NCBI GenBank assembly: GCA_009843625.1
Contig: VYDD01000177.1
Span: forward strand, 1-5,534
Length of the DNA: 5,534 nt
Origin: Gammaproteobacteria bacterium
Lineage (GTDB): Bacteria; Gemmatimonadota; Gemmatimonadetes; Longimicrobiales; Gaopeijiaceae
Reading direction: 5' to 3'
Shown here piece by piece: positions 1-5,534 of the stretch. The position numbers were made by a program, and so were the translations under genes. The notes under the pieces are model-generated. The model worked only from the letters and a program-made list of their open reading frames with translations, had not been told where the DNA came from and did not search any database. Within the stretch, counting starts at the first letter, position 1. Every line of letters starts with the position of its first letter.

Positions 1-1214
1 GGCTCGGCCCCGCCCGCGTCGCGCCCAGCCACCAGCGCCGTCCCGACCATGTCCCCCATGATGTTCAGCGTCGTGTTTCCCATGTCGACCAGCCGGTATA
101 TCCCGCCCACCATGGCGGCGATCTCGATCGGCAGGTTGAACGCCTGCACGTAGACCAGGGCTACCACGAAACCGCCGCCCGGGATTCCCCCCGAGCCCTG
201 CGAGAGCAGGAGCCCGATCGGGAGGATGGCGAGCAGCGCCTCCGGCCCGAACTCCACCCCGGCCGCCTGGGCGGTGAAGACCAGCACCGCTCCGAGCATG
301 ACCGCGGTGCCGTCCTTGTTGAGTTGCGCCCCCAGCGGCAGCGTGAAGCTGTAGATCCGGCGCGGCAGGCTCAGCTTCTCCGCCTTCTCCAGGCCGACGG
401 AGAGCGAGGCCAGGCTGGAGGAGGTCGCCGCCGTGGTCGCCCACAGCGGACCGGTATCGCTCAGGAAGCGCCGGGGACGCTGTGCGGTCAGGAAGCGGAG
501 CACGAGCATGTACCCGCAGAAGAGCAACGCCTGCGCGCTCCACACCCCCGTCAGGAAGCGCGCCAGCCCGCCGAGCAGCTCGGCGCCGTAGCGCCCGGCG
601 GTCACCGCCATGAGCGCGCCGATCCCCAGCGGCGCCAGCACCAGCACCAGGTCCACCAGGCGGCGGAAGAGGTCGGCCAGGTCGCGGTAGGCCGCCTCCA
701 GCCGGGCGCGCGCCCCGCCACCGAGCATCAGGGTGGCCACCCCGATCGCGAGCGAAGCCACCACCACCTGCACGATGTTCCCCTCCGCGAAGGCCTGGAA
801 GAGGTTGACCGGGATCATGTCCAGCAGGACATCCGCAAGCGACGGAACCGCGCCCACGGCCTCGTCCACCGGAGCGGTCAGCTCCATCCCGGCGCCGGGC
901 CGCAGGAGCATCATCGCCCCCATTCCCGCGCACAGCGCCACGAGGTCGGTGGCGACGAACCACGCCAGGATCTTCGCGGCCAGCCGCCCGAACGCGCGCA
1001 CGCCCGAATGGGCCGCCAGCCCGGCCAGCAGGTTGAAGCAGACCAGCGGCACCGCCGCCAGCACCAGCAACCGGATGAAGAGGTCGCCGACCGGCTGAAG
1101 CACCTCCGCCCGCCCGCCCAGGACGGCGCCGACGACGATCCCCACCGCCATACCGGCGAAGATCCGCGCGCCGGGCCCGAACCGGCGGCGTCCCGCTTCC
1201 GGCGGCCGACTCAA
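1..1214 (-). CDS. Dicarboxylate/amino acid:cation symporter family (DAACS, GltPh/EAAT fold), 3' end cut by window edge
   Basis: An inner-membrane secondary transporter with the glutamate-transporter fold, read by translating the strand by hand; about 404 residues are visible and the stop lies beyond base 1. Family landmarks occur in order: TM1-like GARIFAGMAVGIVVGAVLGG near residue 15; an MIPVNLFQAF block; hairpin 1 with T264-SSS; SFTLPLGAQLNKDGT near residues 290-303; hairpin 2 SQGSGGIPGGG at 338-348; and the TM8 motif DMGNTTLNIMGD from D377. Family members usually have about 400-430 residues, so only a short tail is missing. Two positions differ from the archetype. NMDGT reads NKDGT (K300), and the Arg that holds the acidic side chain of the substrate in GltPh is Asn (N380). 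Acidic amino acids are therefore a doubtful substrate, and neutral ones are possible. The start is uncertain: TTG at 1214 is chosen because the only in-frame ATG downstream (1151) would cut TM1. No clear ribosome site is visible. It follows the S41 gene by about 34 bases. Confidence 0.88.
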   Translation of the reverse strand, partial: MSRPPEAGRRRFGPGARIFAGMAVGIVVGAVLGGRAEVLQPVGDLFIRLLVLAAVPLVCFNLLAGLAAHSGVRAFGRLAAKILAWFVATDLVALCAGMGAMMLLRPGAGMELTAPVDEAVGAVPSLADVLLDMIPVNLFQAFAEGNIVQVVVASLAIGVATLMLGGGARARLEAAYRDLADLFRRLVDLVLVLAPLGIGALMAVTAGRYGAELLGGLARFLTGVWSAQALLFCGYMLVLRFLTAQRPRRFLSDTGPLWATTAATSSSLASLSVGLEKAEKLSLPRRIYSFTLPLGAQLNKDGTAVMLGAVLVFTAQAAGVEFGPEALLAILPIGLLLSQGSGGIPGGGFVVALVYVQAFNLPIEIAAMVGGIYRLVDMGNTTLNIMGDMVGTALVAGRDAGGAE

Positions 1215-1248
1215 GCCCTGCGAACTCGGCGTCCCGGGCCCTGGCCCC

Positions 1249-2868
1249 TCAGTTCCAGGATTCGGCAAGCGCCAGCGCCCGGTCGAGCAGGATCCCGTAG
1301 TAGTCGGCCACGTTGTCCGCCGTAAGCGGAATCCACTCGTCGACCTCCACCGGGTTGCCTTCGAGGATCTCGCCGTTGGGCCGCAGCGTGTGGCCGATAT
1401 TCCACATGAAGCCGACCAGCGGCTGTCCGCCGGGATCGAGAGTCAGCGTCTCCTCCCACTCCCAGGTGTTGGAGTAGCCCCCGGGCGGCATCCCCACCAC
1501 CGGTCCCAGCCCGTTGTCCGAGATGATGGAGACGAACTGGTCCAGGTGCGACCCCCCGCTCGGACCCGAGATGATCGCGATCGGGCCGCGGAAGTGGACC
1601 GGCGCGGGCTCGAGGATGCCGTCCGAGTCGCGCGGGGCGTGGGCGCTCTTGAACGGCACCGAGTTCGAGTACGCATCGCCGCGCGCCAGGGCGGGCGCCA
1701 CGTCCGCCTCCAGCCAGTCGAGCAGCCAGGTGCCGTCGTCGATAACCTCCGGCACCCCGGAGTCCATCGCGCCCTCCTCGGCGGCTTCGGCCCGCTTCTC
1801 GTCGATGAAAGGCTGGATCACGTCGCTCAGGCGCAGGTTGCCGAAGGTGGTCCTGAAGGGGCGCGGCTGCAGGCGCTGCATGGCGTAGGGTCCCAGCGAG
1901 CCGCCGCGGCTGCGGGTGACGTCCATCACCAGGGTGTGGTCCAGGAGGTCGTTGGCAGCTGCGTACTCGACCAGGCGGTCGACATCCGGGACCATGGTCT
2001 CCCGGAAGCCGTACCACACCAGGACGACGTGTCCGGCCGGGTCCACGGGCACCAGGAAGTCGTAGGTGGGGGTGCTCAGCACGTTGCGGGTGCCCGGATA
2101 GCGAGGCTCGGAGAGTCCGGACCAAGCGAGCTCGGCGGGTGCGTGCCAAGCGAGCCGGTGCTCCGCCTCGGCCCCGTCCCCGCCGGCCACCACCAGCGTG
2201 AGCTCCTCCGGGCGCAGCGCGGGCGGGAAGATGGCGCTGGAGACGGTCATGGCCTCGGCCAGCTTCCAGCGCAGCCCGGCCTCGGTGGAGTGGGGCACAT
2301 AGACCGCGGCCGCGTCGTGCCACGCCTGCACCGGCATGCCGTTCACTTCGAGCACCCGGCTGCCGACGGGTGGCCCGTCGACTCCTTCCGCGACCTCCCC
2401 CACGAAGTAGGCGAGCTCCCCGCTCCCGTAGTCGGGGAACACCCTGACGCCCGCCCGGCGGGGCTCGGGGGCGTCCCCGCTGCTTACCTCCACGCCGGCG
2501 CTGTCGGCCAGCTCCAGGCCGCCGGGGACCAGGATGACATCCAGGTGGCGGTCGCGGCGGGCGGCGCTCAGAGCCGCCAGCGCGTAGTAGAGGTCCTCCT
2601 CGGTGTCGGCCGCGACGACGCGGTCGCGCAGGGCGCGCATCGCCTCGAGCGGATCCAGCCCCAGCGACTCGTTCTTCACGGGCGAGAAGGCCTCGCGGGC
2701 CTCGGTGCGGGCGAGGATGCTCTCGAACAGGGCGGCGCGCATGCTCTCGTTGCCGACGCGCCGCGAAGCGGATCCGGAGCCCTCGGGACCCGGCTCGGCA
2801 CAGCCGGCGGCGAGGAGTGCGGCAAGGGACAGCGTGACCATCGACGGAGTCGGTGGGAAGGTCCTCAT
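1249..2868 (-). CDS. S41-family (C-terminal-processing/tricorn-type) peptidase-like lipoprotein
   Basis: A predicted exported lipoprotein of 539 residues. The N-terminus has a hydrophobic stretch followed by lipobox LAAGC, with the acylated Cys at 23, so the mature protein should be membrane-anchored outside the cytoplasm. An N-terminal helical region (about 40-125) contains RDRHL (H108), resembling the conserved His region of S41 proteins. A PDZ-like block GSRVLEVNGMPVQAW lies at 169-183. The S41 core begins at HTLVMDVTRSRGGS (311-324). The nucleophile strand is GPIAIISGPSGGS (428-440), with S440 aligning with the usual serine, and VVGMPPGG follows at 457-464. The C-terminal NGEILEGNPVEVDEWIPLT resembles the S41 tail. 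There is no Lys where CtpA-type enzymes have their general base, so a tricorn-like triad or loss of activity is possible. About 115 residues separate the DVTRSRGG strand from S440, longer than usual. Start ATG 2868 has GGAG six bases upstream and lies 13 bases after the tmk stop. Substrate unknown. Confidence 0.8.
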   Translation of the reverse strand: MRTFPPTPSMVTLSLAALLAAGCAEPGPEGSGSASRRVGNESMRAALFESILARTEAREAFSPVKNESLGLDPLEAMRALRDRVVAADTEEDLYYALAALSAARRDRHLDVILVPGGLELADSAGVEVSSGDAPEPRRAGVRVFPDYGSGELAYFVGEVAEGVDGPPVGSRVLEVNGMPVQAWHDAAAVYVPHSTEAGLRWKLAEAMTVSSAIFPPALRPEELTLVVAGGDGAEAEHRLAWHAPAELAWSGLSEPRYPGTRNVLSTPTYDFLVPVDPAGHVVLVWYGFRETMVPDVDRLVEYAAANDLLDHTLVMDVTRSRGGSLGPYAMQRLQPRPFRTTFGNLRLSDVIQPFIDEKRAEAAEEGAMDSGVPEVIDDGTWLLDWLEADVAPALARGDAYSNSVPFKSAHAPRDSDGILEPAPVHFRGPIAIISGPSGGSHLDQFVSIISDNGLGPVVGMPPGGYSNTWEWEETLTLDPGGQPLVGFMWNIGHTLRPNGEILEGNPVEVDEWIPLTADNVADYYGILLDRALALAESWN

Positions 2869-2881
2869 ATGTCTCTCCGAT

Positions 2882-3529
2882 TCAATTCCCCCGGGGACCG
2901 AACACGTCGGGCAGGCGGCGCCTCAGACAACCCAGAACGCGCTCCTGGACCCGAAGGGACGAACCCAGACCGCTGACCAGCTCCACGCGCTCCCCGGCCT
3001 CGGCCAGCTCAAGATACCCGTCTCTCACCGCGCGCAGAAAGTCGGTGCCGGCGCGCTCGATGCGATCCTCGCTCCCCCCCGCGGCCCGGCGCCGGGCCAC
3101 GCCCTCCTCCACCGGCACGTCGAGCACCAGGTAGAGATCGGGCCGCAGATCTCCGGTCGCAACCTCCATCGCGGCACGCACGCGCGCGAGTTCCAGGCCG
3201 CGGCCGTATCCCTGGTAGGCCAGCGTGGAGAGGTCGAAGCGATCCGCAACGACCACGTCGCCTCGCGCCAGCGCCGGACGCACCACCTCGCGCACGAACG
3301 CGGCGCGCGCCGCCAGGATCAGCAGCAGCTCCGATTCCGCGGGCATCTCCAGATCTGTTCTCCCCAGCACCACCTCGCGTATGGCTTCACCCACCCCCGT
3401 GGACCCCGGTTCGCGCGCCAGGGTGCAGGGCACGCCCCGGTCGCGAAGCCACCGGGCAAGGAGCGCCGCCTGAGTGGACTTGCCCGCACCCTCTCCTCCC
3501 TCCAGCACCACGAAGCACCCCTTCACCAT
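2882..3529 (-). CDS. tmk: Thymidylate kinase (dTMP kinase), type II
   Basis: Phosphorylates dTMP to dTDP with ATP in the cytoplasm, an essential step of dTTP synthesis. The 215-residue length is normal for the family. Visible motifs are the P-loop GGEGAGKST (11-19, K17), the EPG motif REPGST (39-44), the DRF magnesium/substrate motif (96-98), the substrate loop STLAYQGYGRG (101-111), LDV (136-138), and an Arg-rich lid RRRAAGGSEDRIE (146-158). Basic residues in the lid and none in the P-loop mark the E. coli-like type II enzyme. The second Gly of the usual EPGGT is Ser here (S43), a small deviation. Start ATG 3529 is supported by GGAGAAGG at 3541-3534, with GGAG eight bases before the start. 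The gene is preceded by tandem dyad repeats and followed 13 bases later by the S41 gene. Identification is firm. Confidence 0.96.
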   Translation of the reverse strand: MVKGCFVVLEGGEGAGKSTQAALLARWLRDRGVPCTLAREPGSTGVGEAIREVVLGRTDLEMPAESELLLILAARAAFVREVVRPALARGDVVVADRFDLSTLAYQGYGRGLELARVRAAMEVATGDLRPDLYLVLDVPVEEGVARRRAAGGSEDRIERAGTDFLRAVRDGYLELAEAGERVELVSGLGSSLRVQERVLGCLRRRLPDVFGPRGN

Positions 3530-3533
3530 CGAG

Positions 3534-3541
3534 CCTTCTCC
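3534..3541 (-). promoter_or_regulatory. Ribosome binding site of tmk
   Basis: GGAGAAGG lies eight bases (counted from GGAG) before the tmk ATG. Its first G is the last base of the upstream tandem dyad repeat, so a folded repeat in the mRNA would sit directly against the ribosome site. Confidence 0.7.
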
Positions 3542-3582
3542 GACCCACTACCGGTAGTGGGTGACCCACGACGGGTAGTGGG
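3541..3582 (-). repeat. Two tandem 21-base dyad units upstream of tmk
   Basis: Two adjacent 21-base units (3582-3562 and 3561-3541) match at 18 of 21 positions. The unit nearer tmk contains a perfect 18-base palindrome, CCCACTACCGGTAGTGGG (3561-3544), extending to 20 bases with the flanking A/T pair. The other unit, CCCACTACCCGTCGTGGG (3582-3565), is the same sequence with two changes and keeps only the 5-base outer arms. In RNA the palindrome can form an 8-bp stem with a CCGG loop. No T-run follows on the minus strand, so a classical intrinsic terminator is not supported. Spacing of one unit per two helical turns (21 bases) suits a protein operator bound on one DNA face; an mRNA structure before the tmk ribosome site is the alternative. 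The structure is seen directly; the function is inferred. Confidence 0.85.
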
Positions 3583-3608
3583 CACCCCGGTTCGCCGCGG
3601 ACAACCCG

Positions 3609-4925
<1,317 letters not shown>

Positions 4926-4933
4926 TGATCGAG

Positions 4934-4939
4934 TCCCCT
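4934..4939 (-). promoter_or_regulatory. Ribosome binding site deciding the ino1 start
   Basis: AGGGGA ends eight bases before the GTG at 4925. The upstream in-frame GTG at 4973 is preceded only by C-rich sequence (CCGCCCGCCAGCT), so the shorter protein is favoured. Confidence 0.5.
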
Positions 4940-4986
4940 GCCTGGGGTGAGCGTCGCCTTCCGTCCCGGCCACAGCTGGCGGGCGG

Positions 4987-5346
4987 TCAGGAACTGATGA
5001 TGATGCGCGATTTCGCGCCTTCCTCGATGGCCTTCGAGATGCCCTCGTTCACACGGCCCAGCACCCGGTCGAAGTTGGCCTGGGCCGCAACCAGCCCCTG
5101 GTACGCCGGACTCGCCTGCAGGCGCCCGAACGCCTTTTCGTATTCCTCGGCCACTTCGGGCGCGGGTTCCTCGCCGGCGCGCACGCTCCGGGCCACGCTC
5201 TCCTCCAGCTTCGCGAGCTCGCTTCGCAGGGTCGCCAGCTCGCGATCGTCATCGGCGCGCCGCGCGGCACGTTGCAGATCCTGATACTGAGCGGTCCGGC
5301 CCAGGGCCAGACCCAGTTCGCGCGCCATCTCCTCGATCGCGGCCAT
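4987..5346 (-). CDS. YlbF/YmcA-family small helical protein
   Basis: A 119-residue cytoplasmic protein made almost entirely of charged, amphipathic helix. A first helix with ARELGLALGRTAQYQDLQRA (8-27) is followed by a long helix to about 56 (LATLRSELAKLEESVARSV), a loop GEEPAPE (58-64), and a C-terminal pair YEKAFGRLQASPAYQGLVAA and NFDRVLGRVNEGISKAIEE. The pattern of an N-terminal sequence like 'x-Y-xx-hh-xA', a mid-helix 'E-xx-hhx-L', 'x-P-x-Y' and a final 'N-x-hhx-x-hxxxI' is that of the YlbF (com_ylbF) family. In Bacillus, family members partner YaaT, affect RNase Y-dependent mRNA processing and influence competence and sporulation. This protein contains no cysteine, so it cannot bind an iron-sulfur cluster through its own thiols. 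ATG 5346 has GGGAGG four bases upstream, in the 11-base gap after prmC, which implies co-transcription. The role here is unknown; an RNA-decay cofactor or structural role would be a guess. Confidence 0.75.
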   Translation of the reverse strand: MAAIEEMARELGLALGRTAQYQDLQRAARRADDDRELATLRSELAKLEESVARSVRAGEEPAPEVAEEYEKAFGRLQASPAYQGLVAAQANFDRVLGRVNEGISKAIEEGAKSRIIISS

Positions 5347-5357
5347 TGAGCCTCCCG

Positions 5358-5534
5358 TTATCGATCGTCGTGCGGGTGCCGGTACCCCAGCACCATCCGT
5401 TCGCGGCCCGCCAGGTCGGGGATGACGCGCACCCGGGCGAAGGCGCCCGTGTCGTCGATCCGGCGCGCTGCCGGAGCCGCCTGATCGGCGCCCACCTCGA
5501 GCGCCAGCAGACCCGCCGGTGCCAGATGACGCGG
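5358..5534 (-). CDS. prmC: C-terminal end of peptide chain release factor N5-glutamine methyltransferase (PrmC/HemK), 5' part outside window
   Basis: Only the last 58 residues and the TAA stop are present. They read LAPAGLLALEVGADQAAPAA, then DDTGAFARVRVIPDLAGRERMVLGYR. This is the typical end of PrmC: the strand following the catalytic domain ('pGG.L.lEiG..Q'), a helix, 'gxfxxVxvxxDLAGReRxV' and a short basic tail. PrmC methylates the glutamine of the GGQ motif of release factors RF1 and RF2 using S-adenosylmethionine, raising termination efficiency. The NPPY catalytic motif lies upstream of the window, so catalytic competence cannot be judged. In many bacteria prmC follows prfA, which would be expected just right of this window. 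The YlbF-family gene starts 11 bases downstream. Confidence 0.85.
   Translation of the reverse strand, partial: PRHLAPAGLLALEVGADQAAPAARRIDDTGAFARVRVIPDLAGRERMVLGYRHPHDDR

Noticed and set aside
324..1325. + strand open frame of 333 codons over the left part of the window
   Set aside because: The product is Arg/Gln/His/Pro-rich low-complexity sequence, and the opposite strand carries the full DAACS symporter motif order.
1211..2323. Second minus-strand frame of 370 codons inside the S41 gene
   Set aside because: Out of frame with the S41 motifs; Arg/Gly/Ala-rich with no domain signal.
1390..2976. Long + strand open frame (528 codons) opposite the S41 and tmk genes
   Set aside because: Its translation is rich in Gly, Arg, Ala, Val and His with no recognisable motif. 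It is antisense to two well-supported genes, as expected from codon bias in GC-rich DNA.
3543..3582. Rho-independent terminator between ino1 and tmk
   Set aside because: Stems exist, but no T-run follows on the minus strand; the sequence runs straight into the tmk ribosome site.
3574..3604. Promoter-like TTGTCC (3604-3599) with a possible -10 over the distal dyad unit
   Set aside because: No acceptable -10 box lies at 16-18 bases (CCACTA or CACTAC are poor matches). A promoter before tmk is plausible but not supported by these hexamers.
4996..5006. Short TGA/ATG trinucleotide run near the end of the YlbF-family gene
   Set aside because: Only about three repeats, encoding the Ile-Ile-Ile of the C-terminus; ordinary coding sequence.

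Overview
The window is a very GC-rich bacterial segment in which every credible gene lies on the minus strand. In transcription order (right to left) these are the 3' end of prmC, a YlbF-family gene, a myo-inositol-1-phosphate synthase gene, a type II thymidylate kinase gene (tmk), an S41-type lipoprotein peptidase gene, and a glutamate-transporter-fold (DAACS) symporter gene whose last codons run off the left edge. There are no tRNA or rRNA genes, no insertion sequences, no CRISPR array, and no gene-free stretch above 300 bases. The longest non-coding gap is about 80 bases.

Organism: the composition, a lipoprotein S41 peptidase, a YlbF-family protein and an inositol phosphate synthase of the type I associate with Bacteroidota (NILGN, GKDFKTGQT and GDNK blocks) fit a Gram-negative, high-GC lineage such as Gemmatimonadota. 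This is inference from general family knowledge; no phylogenetic marker was tested.

Layout: 5534-5358 prmC end (release-factor glutamine methylation). 5346-4987 YlbF-like small helical protein, 11 bases after prmC with a strong ribosome site. 4925-3609 inositol phosphate synthase, where a GTG with an upstream AGGGGA is preferred to the longer GTG at 4973. 3608-3530 is the only sizeable gap; it holds two tandem 21-base units, each a dyad, ending against the tmk ribosome site. 3529-2882 tmk. 2868-1249 S41-like lipoprotein, 13 bases after tmk. About 1214 to the left edge is the symporter.

Spacing of 11, 13 (or 61), 79, 13 and about 34 bases suggests one or two co-transcribed units, with the dyad region as the natural place for a break or control point before tmk. 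The genes are mostly housekeeping and do not form one obvious pathway. I see no convincing undescribed multi-gene system. The features most worth a second look are the tandem dyad before tmk, and two changed key positions in the symporter (Lys in the NMDGT motif, Asn at the side-chain-binding Arg position).
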